Assembly: GCA_033439295.1 (NCBI GenBank)
Contig: JAVTLE010000005.1
Location: 1,848,501 to 1,912,500 of the forward strand
Length of the DNA: 64,000 bases
Reading direction: 5' to 3'
DNA from: Deuterostichococcus epilithicus
Lineage: Eukaryota; Chlorophyta; Trebouxiophyceae; Prasiolales; Stichococcaceae
Part shown: positions 12,283 through 24,400 of the stretch, in pieces
How the letters are laid out: each line of letters opens with the position of its first letter
Position numbering within the stretch: position 1 is the stretch's first letter
The notes under the pieces: model-generated
The model's input: the letters and a program-made list of their open reading frames with translations, nothing else
Database searches by the model: none
What the model was told of the DNA's origin: nothing
Program-made: the position numbers and the translations under genes

Positions 12283-15139
12283 ATGGCCCGCTCGGACGTA
12301 AGCGAGGTGCCTTCATTCAAGAGACGACGTGTAATGCCATCAGATTCTGACACAAAGCAGTCGATTGATGGGGCTCTTTCTCAGCGCGTGGTAGAGCAGG
12401 CAGACACGCCGATAACTCCCGAAGATTATGTCGTCCGCAATGGACTGCTGCTGGTAATAGCCGTGACTTTCACTGCGAAATTGGCGCCATCCCCATGGCG
12501 CACCCGCACTCATGTCTCACTCGTGCCTTGCTTGTTTTTGCATTGAGCCGGGTTTCTCAATGAACAATGCTTCTGCATTGGCACAGGTTAGGCCTTACCA
12601 CTTCGATTTCATATGTGGCACCAAGAAGCGCCATGCCGGCCGCAACATCATCGACATGTTCTGCCAGGCAGGCAGCTCGATCTGTGCAATAAACATAAGC
12701 TGCAGCGCACGCATGTTGCACTCAGCACATATTTCGCACACGCAATGGGACAACCCAGGCGCACTGTGCACCTTCAGGAATTTCCAATGGCGTCTCGCGA
12801 GTATTATGAGCAGGCATTTGCGGATGGGCGGCTGCGGGTTGAGGGCAGCAAGCGGGTGCGCTCGTTTGCTGACCTGCATAACAACTCCGACTGCCGGGCT
12901 CCTGTGCAAGGCTTCAGGCAGCAATACTTTGAACAGGGCAGTCTAAGCCGCAGCCCGCGATACTCATATGTTACAAGCCGCGTGACACTCTTGTGTCTGC
13001 CAGGTGCGGGCAGACACGCTGCTCAAGGCCGGACAGCGGATTCGCCACCTCATTCACCGCCACGAGCCGCCAGTGCTGGCTGCCGACATAGAGGTGCCTT
13101 GGGTTTCTTTAGTTCGTGCAACGTGTCCTGTCTCTTGGCCACTAGACACATGTTGCTCGGCGGGGCACACAATCACCGCCCATGGCGAAGTCAGCCCGCA
13201 AGGGCTGGGCAATAGTGTCGGTCAAATGCAGAGGACAGTTGTGGCGATGCTGGGAAGAAGGCTCGGCTGTTGCTCGGCTGTCGGCCGCATGCGGAGCTTG
13301 AATGCAGTGATGCTGGGACCCAGGCACAGCGACGAGAGCGGCATGTAAACCTGTTCGTTACCCATGATGCGACAGGTGCTGGGCTTGACAGAGGACGTGG
13401 TGGCAGTGTCCAAGCCGGCGTGCATGCCGGTGCACGTGGCCGGGCAGCACCGCAAGAACACCGTCGCCGGGCGGCTAGAGGTGCGCCCGCTCTTGTTTCA
13501 CTAGTGTGCCTGCGGGTGGTCCAGTGAACACAGGACAGTGCCGCGCCAGCGATCTCGTAGCATGTGCCGAAAAGGATCTCGGGGCAGCGCCGGCAACCAA
13601 TGCCCACGCCTGGCATCAGCGTCTGCCTGGAAGGCGCGCCCTGCGGGGCGGTGGTGGCTCCTGAGGGTTCCTGCACCGGGTGTGTGGCTGATGCTGCCGT
13701 CGGCTGGCGCCAGGTGCAAACCTCTGACGACTGGCTCGTCGGACTCTGACCTTTGACGTGTCGCCGCCAAGCAGGCGCTGCGGCCAGAGCTGGGGGTGCT
13801 GCACCCGGTGCACCGCCTGGACAAGCCGGTCACCGGCGTGCTGCTCTTTGCACGCTCGCCGGCCGCTGCCACCCGCCTGCAGGAGAAGATCATGGTGCGC
13901 GCGTCCAGCCGACCGGGCGAGCTCTGCGGCCCAGAAAGGGGGGCCACGAAAGGGTTCGTGTATCTGGCGCACGGGCCGACGGCGCCCTGGACAGTGCTCG
14001 ACGGAGCAGCAGTGTCGACGACTGGCCCACATGCTGCAAAGCCCTGTTCAGACTGCCAGTGACGGGGCTGCAAGGCCTCTGACAGGGTTCACGCGGGGCT
14101 GAGCGCCTGGGTCCAGCCCTGAGCCTGGGAACCAGACCTTCACGCGGTGGTCCCTGGTCCTGCCGCAGGGGCACGAGGTGGAGAAGGTGTACCTGGCGCG
14201 CGTCAGCGGTGTCTTCCCGGAGGCGCCCCTCACGGTGGACGTGTCGCTGGCATGGGACGCCAGGGCCAACGAAGCGGAACCGGTCCTGGCCGCGCCGGCC
14301 TCGGAGCCGGGCGCGGGCGCAGCGACCGCGCCGTCCAGCGGCGGCAAGCCAGCGGTGACGGCCTTCCGCCGCGTCGCCGTCGCAGGCGACGGCGCCACGA
14401 GCCTCGTGGAGTGCAGGTGTGCGTGCCCGAGATGCTTCATGCCACCTGTTGCGCAGCCGGAGTATGGCCAGCTGCTGTCTCATCAGGCAGAGCACTGCTG
14501 AGCTGGTACGTCAATTGCTGCAGGCCGAAGACGGGGCGGTCGCACCAGATCCGGGTGCACCTGCAGTACGCGGGCCACCCCATCGCAAACGATTGGCAGT
14601 ATGGTGGCCGGCTGGGCAGTGGCGTCAGCGATGGGCGCGGTGCTGCTGTCGCCACAGGCGCAGGCGATAGCACCAGCGTGCCAGAGCCGGCTTCCGCCTG
14701 CCGGCCTGAGGAGGCAGCAGTAGAGCTGGGTGTCGCCAGCCCTTTGGCACAGCAAGCAGACGCCCTCGTGCAGCATGCAGGCAGGGATGGCGGGGGCGGC
14801 GGCGCACAGCAGCCAGCGGCCGGTGCATCAGCAAACGTGGCGGACGGCGGCGGCGGCGGCGCCGCCGCTCCACTGGCGCCCCGCGCTGCCGCCTGCGCCG
14901 CCGTGCTGCCGGCGCGGCAGCGTGCCTATGGCGAGACTGACGAGAGGGAGCGGGCGGCAGCGGCCTTCCTGGCGGACGAGGCAGATCGGGACCCGGCATG
15001 CGACAACTGCCCCAGCCTCATCCCGCGCGGCTGGCCGACGGCGCTGACGGGTCTGTGGCTCCACGCGCACCGCTACTCCTGCGACGAATGGTCCTTCACC
15101 TGCCCGCCGCCTGACTGGGCGCAGGAGGTGGCGAAGTAA
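12283..15139 (+). CDS. RluA-family RNA pseudouridine synthase (plant PUS7/RPUSD2/PUS9 type)
   Basis: The enzyme isomerises uridine to pseudouridine in tRNA or another RNA. Eight exons (12283-12453, 12587-12667, 12778-12855, 13004-13093, 13376-13480, 13775-13894, 14169-14416, 14524-15139) give 502 residues. VRPYHFDFICGTKKRHAGR and ADTLLKAGQRIRHLIHRHE form the N-terminal S4-like part. VVAVSKPACMPVHVAGQHR leads to the catalytic loop HPVHRLDKPVTGVL with the essential Asp, and RPKTGRSHQIRVHLQYAGHP is the RluA signature. About 130 low-complexity Ala/Gly residues then precede a conserved ending, GLWLHAHRYSCDEW and CPPPDWA. An in-frame upstream ATG at 12226 would add 19 residues that could be a targeting start. 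The intron after 12667 starts with GC (CAG then GCAGGC), inferred because only this joins CQ to EFPMASREYYEQAF in frame. The precise RNA target cannot be told. Confidence 0.9.
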
Positions 15140-15829
15140 ATGGGCGTGGCTGAGAGTATCATGCCAGTCAGACTGCAGGCAGCGCACCAGCAGAGCACTG
15201 TGCACTGGCGGCTCAAGGCGTGGGCACTTTTCTCTCTCTCTACATATAGATCTATAGAGTTTGTGAACGGGAGTTTCACAGCTCTTCACATACCTGGGTA
15301 GCTAATCGCGGTGGAACCAAAGCAATTCGCGCCGCGATCACCACGACTAGGACCGTCAAAAGTTCACCAAAACCGTGAACACCTTGAGGAACAAATCAAA
15401 TTGCTGAACGAATGAGGAAGTCACATCTGTTCTTTGCCAGGTCTACCAGCTGCAAGGTTTCAGCTGAACTTCTTCAGAGGGGCTACTGCGGCTCGCGGCA
15501 CGCTAAACAGCAATATGTTATAAAAGGTTTGCCAATCAGCAACACATGTACAGCCTGTAGTGGCGCACTAAAATTGTTATCAGAGGAGATCCCCAGGTGC
15601 GTTTCAAGGCACTTCTGCACGTGCACGACACCCGCTGTGCGCTGACCCGCCAGCTGACCCCCGGCGACTCCACCCGCCGCCGTCATGAATTGGCCCTCGA
15701 GATCACCAGGCCGGCACGCTTCGCCGGCGGCTGGACAGCGGCGGGCAGCTGAGGGCGAGCCCTGAGGAGGTCGCTCATCGCGAGGCCGGCCTCATGGCCG
15801 ACCGGTGGCTGCTCCATGGCAACGGCGCG
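15140..15829. other. Convergent gap between the pseudouridine synthase and SnRK2 genes
   Basis: This 0.7 kb stretch lies between two 3' ends. It holds a short CT run followed by a 12-bp perfect palindrome (tatagatctata, 15245-15256) and an isolated TATA-like tataaaag near 15520. No coding exon fits, so it is most likely 3' UTR and spacer. Confidence 0.45.
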
Positions 15830-18800
15830 CTAGAAAAATCGTCGCCGCGGCACGTCCGGCCCAATGTCCCCGGGGATGCTGCCGTCGCCTATGAGCCCGG
15901 TGCCGTTGTCGTCTGCGTCGTAGCGCGCGTTGACGCTGGGGATCTTGGCGGCATTGACCACACGCCGGATCTGCTCTGCCGTCTGCATCGCCGCGCTGTC
16001 CTGCTGCAAGCTGAGGCAGGTGTTGTTCATCTCCACCACGCCCGGCGGCAGCCCCTGCAATGCAGCACAGGGACTCGGCTGGCCGCCAAGTCGTTGGCCT
16101 GACAAGACGGGACGTCTGCTTCGGGGCCCTCAGAACACGGCGCAACATGCACTGGGCGCACATGTCAGCAGGCGAGGGAGAAGCAAAGAAGAAGGGCGAC
16201 GGGCGCATTGGCACCGCGAGCAGCAGCCCACAGTCGCCGGACGAGGGGCTGCCGTGCAGCAGCAATAGGCTGCCGCGGCTCTGGGCGTGGGGCCGGCGAG
16301 GGCAGCGGGCGCGCACCTTCACATACCAGGGGTGGCACAGGATGTGCTGCACGCTGATGCGCTTGTCTGGGTCGGCGACCAGGATGCGGGCCAGCAGGTC
16401 CTTGCACTCTGGCGACACCGCGACATTTGGCGGAAAGCTGTAGTCCACCTGCGAGACGTGGCAAACGGCGCTGGAACCCTGTGCCCGAGGAGCCCTACGG
16501 CCCAGGACCACGACTGCCTCGGGGACCCGGCGGCTGCAGCAGACGCCGACGCATCCAACCCACACGCCGGGCGTCGGGGCGTCGGGCCGTCGACCACAGG
16601 CGCCTGGGTGCCGGCATGTGCGGGGTCACAGCATGCGATGCGCTGTTTTTGTCTGCGCACCCTCAGGATGCGCTGAAGAATCTTCTGGAAGCGCCTGTTG
16701 TCGCTGCGGTCCTGCGGCCGCTCGAACGGGTACCTGCACCAGCCACAGGCGTAGCCGAGTCGTCATGGGGGGACCCCAAGTCACCGCCCGCCTGGCGCCC
16801 TGTGGGGCACAGCCACAGGCGGCCAGGTGCTGCTGGTCGACGGGCAGGACAACAGCTCACGAGAACAAAAGGAAGCCGGAAGCCGAGGCACGCGCAGGGC
16901 CCAGACAGTGCGACAGAAGGGCCAGGGGGGACGTGCGCACTCGCAGAAGAGCATGACGTAGAGCATCACGCCCGCAGACCACACGTCAGCCTGTTTGCCG
17001 TCGTAGTGCTTCTTGTTGGAGATGATCTCCGGCGCTGCAGCAGCACGGCAGACTCGTGGTTCAGGCCAGCAGGCATCTCGTACACATGTCGTCGGCCCAC
17101 CCGCCCATCTGCTGGACAGGCCGCTCGCCCCTCGAGTCGAGCCGAGCAGTGAGTGTGGGAGGAGGGGAGGAGGGGTTCGGGTCAGCGCAGGCTGTGAGGC
17201 AGCTTGGAGGAGCCGCTCCAGTGAGGGAGGTCCGCGCCGCGCACCCGTGTAGCCTGGGGTGCCGACTTTGGACTTTGGCAGGCTGTCCTTCTCGTGCTTC
17301 GAGTACCCGAAGTCGCAGATCTTCAACAGCGGCCGCCGGCTGCCGTCCAGCAGCGTGTTTTCCAATTTGATGTCCCGGTTCACGATGCCCTGCATCCCGA
17401 CGGGCGCACGGAGTGAGCTGGGGGTGCCGACGCGCGCGCGGAGGAAAGGGCAGCAGGGCCGCGCCGAGTGCCGCCCGGCTGGATCGACGTGTCACAAGTC
17501 GCACTGCCGGTGCGACACACGGCGGCGTGGAAGTGCTGCACATACTCAAACTCCATCGAGGCAGGGTCATCAACCCGCGTTGCAGCCGCTCCAAGGCCGC
17601 GATCAAGGTGGCAAGGCCGCGGCGAGCTGGTGTCGCACCATCTTGTGGCAGTAGTCGAGCCCCAGGATGAGCTGCTGGAAGAACCACCGGGCCTCGTCCT
17701 CCGACAGGCCACGCTTGTTGGTCACGTGCTGGAACATGTCGCCGCCCGCTGCATACTCCATCGCGATGCCCAGGTAGTCCGGCGTCAGGAACACCTCCCG
17801 AAACTGCGTGGCAAGGCGGCCAACGCGTCCAAGTGTCAGACAGGGTCTGCATCCCCAAGCCAAGATGCGCCGACAGCAGGCGTCTGGCTGGCACATCGGA
17901 CTCGCGTGCACACCGCAGCTGAGCAGCGCTGTGCTGAAAGACAGCCACCTGCACGATGTGCGGATGGAGCAGGTGGCTGTGGTTGATGAGTTCCCGCTCC
18001 ACGTACTTGGTGATCTTGCTGCCGCGCTCCATGAGCTTGATGGCAACCTGCGGAACCCGAATTCAAAGACGCTGGGTTACAGCGCCCTGCATGCTGAGCG
18101 AGGACTGGGAGCTGACAGGCGCAGCAGCAAGCGCGAAGGGCAACGGACGGCATATGGCAGGGGTTATGTGCAGCGATAGCGCCAGCGCAGCATTGGCGGC
18201 GGAGCGTTCGAGGCGGCGCTCGCCTGCTCGTTGGTGGTGCGATCCACTGCCAGCGCCACAGCTCCATAGCTGCCGGTGTTGATGTCCCTGTCGGCATGAA
18301 TGCGCCACCTCAATGCTGTGCCATGGCATCTGCGCATGGGTGCGGATGAGCGACGCCGGAAGCTGCCGCACTTGCATCTGCACCGATGCAGTGCTGCCCG
18401 AGGTGGGTTCTGAAAGCCAGCAAAGCAACACTGTCATGGCGAGCGAGCGCCACAGCGCCACAGCGCCATGGCTTCCGCCGCAAGTTCACAAGGCCGATGT
18501 TTCCGAGACCGGCTGGCCCAACCTTCAGGGGTTGGGCTGCCCGACATGATGCAATGCGTGAGTGTCATCAGTAGCCAAGCAGCAGGCGGGCAGCTGCAGC
18601 AGTCTCAAAGGTTCCCCGCTGCAACGTCGTTGAGCGACAGACGTGTGCAGCGTCCTCCACCACGTAAAGGAGCTGCGACGAATTTGACATGACCACAGGC
18701 CTGCTGAAAATGACAGAGGCCGTGACGCTTCCGTCACACCCGTCTCCAAGCCCGTGAAACGTACCTGATCTTCTTGTATTTGGTCTGGCCGTTCAGAGCG

Positions 18801-18883
18801 TCTTTGATCGGCAGTACACCCCTGGGCAGATCCCGCCGCCTGTCACGGCCGGAGTCACGACTATCGCGGCTGCTGCTCGACAT
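15830..18883 (-). CDS. SnRK2-like serine/threonine protein kinase with NRD catalytic loop
   Basis: This resembles plant SnRK2 (OST1-type) stress and osmotic signalling kinases. Nine exons (18883-18765, 18287-18224, 18047-17949, 17803-17639, 17389-17245, 17034-16941, 16733-16661, 16448-16317, 16054-15830) give 371 residues. A 35-residue Ser/Arg N-terminus leads into KYKKIRDINTGSYGAVALA, where the glycine loop lacks its first Gly. VAIKLMERG holds the ATP-site Lys. The catalytic loop is GIVNRDIKLENTLLDG, so the HRD His is Asn, while CDFGYSK and the APE motif are normal. LLARILVADPDKRISVQHIL closes the kinase domain. The tail (GLPPGVVEMN, then an acidic end) matches the SnRK2 regulatory box in position. 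The intron after exon 2 starts with GC at 18223-18222. Activity looks retained, and I recall similar NRD kinases in algae. Confidence 0.92.
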
Positions 18884-19428
18884 ATCTTTGGCACTGGCGT
18901 CAGCGCCACATCCTGTCGATGACAAAAACTTCGCTCGGTGCACCGTGTCGTGTGACGCGGGAGATTGATGGCAGCCGGTCAGTCTATGCTGTGTATGGAC
19001 AGCAGGCGACCCGGAACATGGAGCGACTCGCGCGCGTGAGAATGCAGGCGTATTTCCGATTTCGTGAAACTGTGTTGCGCTCAAAGGGTTTTGCCAGCTG
19101 TACGGGGTCGCGGGCAGGTGCACCCGCAGTTTACAGCCTTGCTGGTTTCAGCGACAGTGCCAGACTGCTTGCTCCGTCCTGTCGAGGGTGCTGGGAACAG
19201 GTGCAGCAGACAGCGACGTGCACGTTGCATCTGGTGTCGGAACATCAACGTTGCTGTTGCTCGTCCACCGCTCCAGCTCACAGCATCATCACACACCGAC
19301 GTTCGACTGAGTCCGCGAAATATTCCGTCGCCGTAGCCTGACACACAAGCACCGAGTCGACCGCCGCGGGCACGTCGAAGCAGGGTCAACAGCGGCGGGC
19401 ACGCGTGTCTGTTTGCGCGGCAGCAGTC
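18884..19428. other. Divergent promoter region between SnRK2 and TLS1
   Basis: Two start codons face away from each other across this stretch. I see no exon or repeat, so it is presumed to hold both promoters and 5' UTRs. Confidence 0.5.
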
Positions 19429-21082
19429 ATGCCACCAGGCCGACAGCGAAATCTGCGCAAGCGGAAAGAGTCCAATAACAGTGATGGTCCAGACATTGAG
19501 CAGGAGGGCGAGGAGCCTGCCGGCTCTGTGCGGTGAGCACTGGCCGCGGCTCGGACGTCTTTTATGCGAGATTCCCTGCCGCTGATGCCACTCATCGCGC
19601 TGGCGCATGCGTGCAGGGAGCGAGTGGAGACGGCAAAGCTCCTGCAACGGCAGCGAGCCCGACCAACGGCAAGTGACCATGGAGGCGCCGGTTGTTGATC
19701 CACCGATGCGTTCATGACGGCGTGGGCCGGGTGCCTGGAGCGGCTGCTGACAGGCAACCGCTGCGTGTTGCAGGGCATGGACACGGCGTCGCTGGCAGTC
19801 CAGCGAGACTCGCTGTCGTCGGTGAGTCGCCCTGCTGCCGTTCCGCAAGGGGGCTGCAACTGAGGGGGGTGCAACTGCATCACTGTAGCATGTGATCATG
19901 TGCCGCAGGGCACACCGGGCGAAGGATCGCCATGTGGGGTCCAAACCTGCATTCACGCAGCATCCATCGATGCAAGGTCGAATCTGTCCACACGTGTTTG
20001 CCCAGGCGCTGGAGCGCAGCGCTGAGCCGCAGAGCGACATGATGGATGCCTTCTCAAAGGAGCAAGTCCGAGAACATGGCGACATCGAGCAGGACCCGCA
20101 CATGTGCGTTCCCACCTCGTGGGCGTTGGCTCAAGTCTTCTTGGGCTCAACGGCCTGTGCATCTGCTGTCTCCGGGCGGTCCCAGCCTCTCGAACTGTCA
20201 ACCGTGCGCACACTTGCCGTCCGCCAAACAGTGGGAGAGAGGGGGGCTGCACCAGGCTGCCATGGTCCGCCTGCGGCAGGTGCAGTGGCCTCACATGCTG
20301 GTGCGCAGGCAGAAGTACATCGACGAGCAGATGGAGAAGCGGCTGGGGGTGCGCAAGGCGGACCCAGCAGCTCGCAAAGGCCCTATGGACCCGGAGCAGC
20401 AGCTGTATGTCACCCCCGACGACCTGAAGGCGAGGCCCTGTCCAGCAGCCAGCGGTACCTGCACTTCGCTCTGTGCTTGTGCATGCGCGTCTGCATGCAT
20501 GCATGCCAGGGATGAGAAACTCAGTCGGCAGGGAATTGGCGCTCGCCCCTGCCCCAGTGCCGCTTCGCGGCAGCAGCAGCGTTGCCCCTCCCCCGCCCCC
20601 CAATTACACTCCTGCGCGCTCCACCGCTCTGCAGATCGATTCGATCAAGTCGGCGGAGGTGGCGGGCTCCTGGCTGACTGGGATCGCGGAAGTGGAGCTG
20701 CCAGCGCACTATAAGCTCAAAAACATCGAGGAGACGGAGGCGGTCAAGAAGCGCCTGCTGCAGCCGGACCCCGACTCGGAGTGCGTGTTGTCACTCCTGG
20801 CGGACCTGTGCTGGCGTGAGCTGGTCCTGGCAACGCTGCTTGCGTTGCTTGGCAAATTGTACTGGGCAACTGCACATGTGCAGTCACGATGGTGACGACT
20901 TGCTGCCGAACCTGAATCTGTCATCTCGCCTGCGCAGCGATGAGGCGTCAGATGATGCACAGCTGGCGGACCAGAAGCTGCCGCGGGGCGCCTTCCCGCG
21001 CGGCTTCGGCCGGGAAGGAGATAAAGTGAAGGAAGTGCGGATACACGGGCTGCTCAAGCACGCCAAGAAGCCACGTGTGTAG
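19429..21082 (+). CDS. TLS1: TLS1/C9orf78 family splicing-associated nuclear protein
   Basis: Homologues (fission yeast Tls1, human C9orf78) bind the spliceosomal helicase Brr2 and affect splice-site choice. Seven exons (19429-19532, 19617-19668, 19774-19821, 20006-20103, 20309-20429, 20635-20780, 20938-21082) give 237 residues. The basic start GRQRNLRKRKESNNSDG is followed by KLLQRQRARPTGMDTASLAV, DPHMQKYIDEQMEKRLGV, the diagnostic WLTGIAEVELPAHYKLKNIE and a Lys-rich C-terminus (LLKHAKKPRV). Two of its six introns start with GC, after 19668 (ACG then GCAAGT) and after 20429 (AAG then GCGAGG). Both are forced by frame and by family conservation on each side. The N-terminal exons are less conserved, so the exon 4 acceptor is the least certain. 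Confidence 0.88.
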
Positions 21083-21412
21083 CCAGATATGGTCGAAAGC
21101 ATCAGGGTGGGCGGGGAGAACTTCTCAGGAGCATGAGGCTGCCGCATTACACTACTCTGGGCGAATTGACAGTGCCCAGCGCAGACCTTGCTTGGCTGCC
21201 CGAGTGGAAATGCTCATAGTTCAAAAACGAGCATGCAGACTTCAAATTCACAGCCTTACTTCCCAAAAAGACTGACCGCGGGCCACTCACCTATCTAACT
21301 GCTTCATGTCTACCTAAGGTCAGCGCCACACTCCGCTGCAGCCTCCAACTCAGGCTACTGTGCCGCCCCCCATCGAGGCCCCTGCTGCGCTGTTGGACAC
21401 AGCCTCGGCAGG
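21083..21412. other. Convergent gap between TLS1 and the calcium ATPase
   Basis: Only about 330 bases separate the two stop codons. This should be the 3' UTR of both genes, and nothing else is visible. Confidence 0.45.
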
Positions 21413-24400
21413 TCACAGCGCTTGGACGGCATTGTAGGCGTTGTCGTTCTCCGACTTGGGCTTGAGACACCTATGACGCAGCGTTCTGCATCGAGTCAGC
21501 AGCAGCAGCAGATCTTGCGCAGCGAAGGACCAGCAAAATATGCACGCCCCAATCTTGTCCACAGCCCACGAAGGAAGGAACGTCACGCACCTGGTCACAA
21601 ACTTGGTGAGGAACGCCACGATCATGGAGCCGGCGCCAATGGCAATGGCGGCCAGCCACTCCTTCCAGTTCTGGCCCTCGACCTTGAAGATGCCCCCCAG
21701 CACCTCCATGAAGATGATCTGCACACGTGTAGCAGGAGCACCCAGTGAGCTCCAGCTGGACATGGCAGTCGTCGGGGGTGACGCCCTGTCAGCCAGGTTC
21801 CGGCGGCAGATCCCGCAGTGGTGGTAGATGTCGGAGCACACACCTGCGCGCCGCCGATGAAGACCCAGATAGCGATGAAGATGTGGCTGTGCAGGATGCC
21901 CTCGAAAATATTGTAGTCGTCGTTCAGCTTGCGGGCATTGATGAAGTTGAACATCTGCAGGTTCGGGCGGATTTGAGCAAAGTCAGTCATGATCATTGCA
22001 AAGCATCCGGTGTGCTGTGATACCAGTCTGCGCCACCTTCGCGAGGAGCTGACGAGGTAGGACTGTGACACGTTGTGAAAGACAGCCTGAACGACAGCAT
22101 GCACACGCGGGAGCGAAATGGCGTGCGGGGTGCACCTGGCAAAGGATGAAGACGTTGAAGATGACCGAGTTGACCTTGTCGCGGCCGTCACGGTTGACGT
22201 TCTTCCACTGCTTGTCTGCCTGGTCGTGCAGCTTGCTGAGCAGGTTCTGGCGCGAAGTGCAGTCTGCTGTCGGGTTCTCGCCGCACAGCTCCTTCTTGCT
22301 CGGCGCCTCGTGCGTTTTCGTCGGCGGCGCAAGCGTCGTGTTTCCGCTTGTCTGCTCGCGCTTGTACTCGCACAGGATCTCCGTGGCTGCATGGCGGAGG
22401 AAACACGGACCGAGTGAGGCGGCGCTGCCGGGCCAGCAGCTCAGTAGCGGGAACTGCAGCTCAGCAGACATCAGCTGTCAAGCAGGGCCGGGGCCAGCCT
22501 GGGCAAGCTGACGACATGCTCATGAGGAACGCTTTTGCAGCGCGACAAACCGCCACGACAGGCTGACTTCAACAGGCAAGCCCTTGGCAATGCCAGTGTC
22601 CCTGCTGAACCGCAGAGACACTGGAGTATCCAGTGGCGGGATTGCTGTAAGAGGCATCCGGGGGCGCACAGTTCAGGTACTCGAAGTTGCGTTGCGCATT
22701 GAAGTTGGGGTCGGAGGCCAGGCAGTCGGAGCCCGGCAGGCAGCACAGGTCGATGCGCGGGCCCTTGCCGTCGTCGTTGTTGTAGGTCGGGATGCCTGCA
22801 GCAAGGGGGGGCCAGCAACACCGTCAAGCCATCTGCTGGACACACACAAGAGCAGGTGCTGGCGCACGCGAGCGGCAGCACGGCAGCGCAGGACCCGCTG
22901 AGAGATGCGAGTCCCTGCTGAGACACGAGGCATCGCGGTGCAGTCAGCACAGCAGCGACAGCGATCCGGCGCATCCGGCGGCAGGCAGCGGCGCTCGCCT
23001 GAAGGAAGGGCGAAGTTTTTGGTGGGCAGCCGCTGCGTCATGACGCCGGCGTACGACAGGTACCCGGGCGCCGTGGAGCCCTGGGTGGGCAGCTCGTACT
23101 CGGAGAAGAACGTGGGCAGGCCGTACAGGATGAGGAACAGCCAGAACATCTGGTAGATGCCCTGCGTCAGGATGTGCCACCACATGTGGCCGTTGATGAG
23201 CGACTCGCGCCGTCCCGCCGGCTTCTGCAGCAGCAGGTCCGGCGTCGGGTCCTCCGTCGCCAGCGCTGCGCAGTAGAAAGGAATCAAATGTGAGCTGCAC
23301 TGTGAAGGGGCAGGCAGGGGATACTAAAATGGACTTATTATCCCCTGGGGCAGGCAGTCTCTGGCAAGTCACGTGATGCCGGCAGCTGCTGGAGGGTGGG
23401 AATGCAGGGGCTGGCCTGGTCATGCAGCGACAAACTCTCGCAAGAACGTAGAGATCTTCAACACATCAGGTAAATCAGGCAGGGCAAGAGTTTCACGTGG
23501 GATGAGCCCTCACAGGCAGCGCCGCTCCAGCTACAATCACACGTGTCAAAGCGCTCACCAAGGGCACCCAGGGAATCCATGATGAGGTTGACCCACAGCA
23601 GCTGTAGCACATTCAGCGGCGTCTCGCCGGAGCCGACGGCGGCGACAAAGGCCACCACCAGCGCCACGAAGTTGACCGTGAGCTGCAGACGCGAAAGCCA
23701 AACACATGTGACAGTGTGACCTGGGATGCATGATGCTGCTGCCGCAGCGTGCCATGAAGCACGCAACCACACTGGCTTGCCCTCATCGCAGGGTCAGCAA
23801 AAAGTGGCCAGAGGTGCACATGCTGCAGCGGAAGTTAGACAGATGCTGCTGGATCCACGTTTTCGTGGTCAGCAGTTCAGACTTTCTCACCTGGAACATG
23901 AGGAACTTCCGGATGTTGTTAAAGACGGAGCGCCCCCACAGCACGGCCTTGACAATGGAGCGGAAGTTGTCGTCCAGAATGACGATGTCCGCCGCCTCTT
24001 TCGCCACCTGCCGGCATGTCAGATGTGGCAATCCAGTCGCTGCCGGCAGGCAACTTGCAGCAGGAGTTCCTGCCTCCCATCCGCTTGCACGTCCAGACGG
24101 CTTGTGCGGCGCTGCTGCACATCAAAACTTGCGCACAAGAGGTGCATTTCGATGGATGACAGAGTGCTGTGGTGGTGCCTTCGTGACACAAGCGGGGCAG
24201 CATGCGCGGGCAGGGGTACCTCTGTGCCGGCGATGCCCATGGCGAGGCCGACATCGGACTCCTTAAGCGCAGGGGCGTCGTTGGTGCCATCGCCGGTGAC
24301 AGCCACCACCTCGCCCATCTCCTTCAGCAGGTGCACCAGTTTGAACTTGTCGGCTGGGGAGCTGCGCGCCAGCACCTGCGCCGATTGAAGCGCCCAGTCT

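Noticed and set aside
19081-20115. A 344-codon open frame antisense to the TLS1 gene
   Set aside because: Its product matches no family and is rich in Arg, Cys and Ser, as expected for a shadow frame opposite GC-rich exons.
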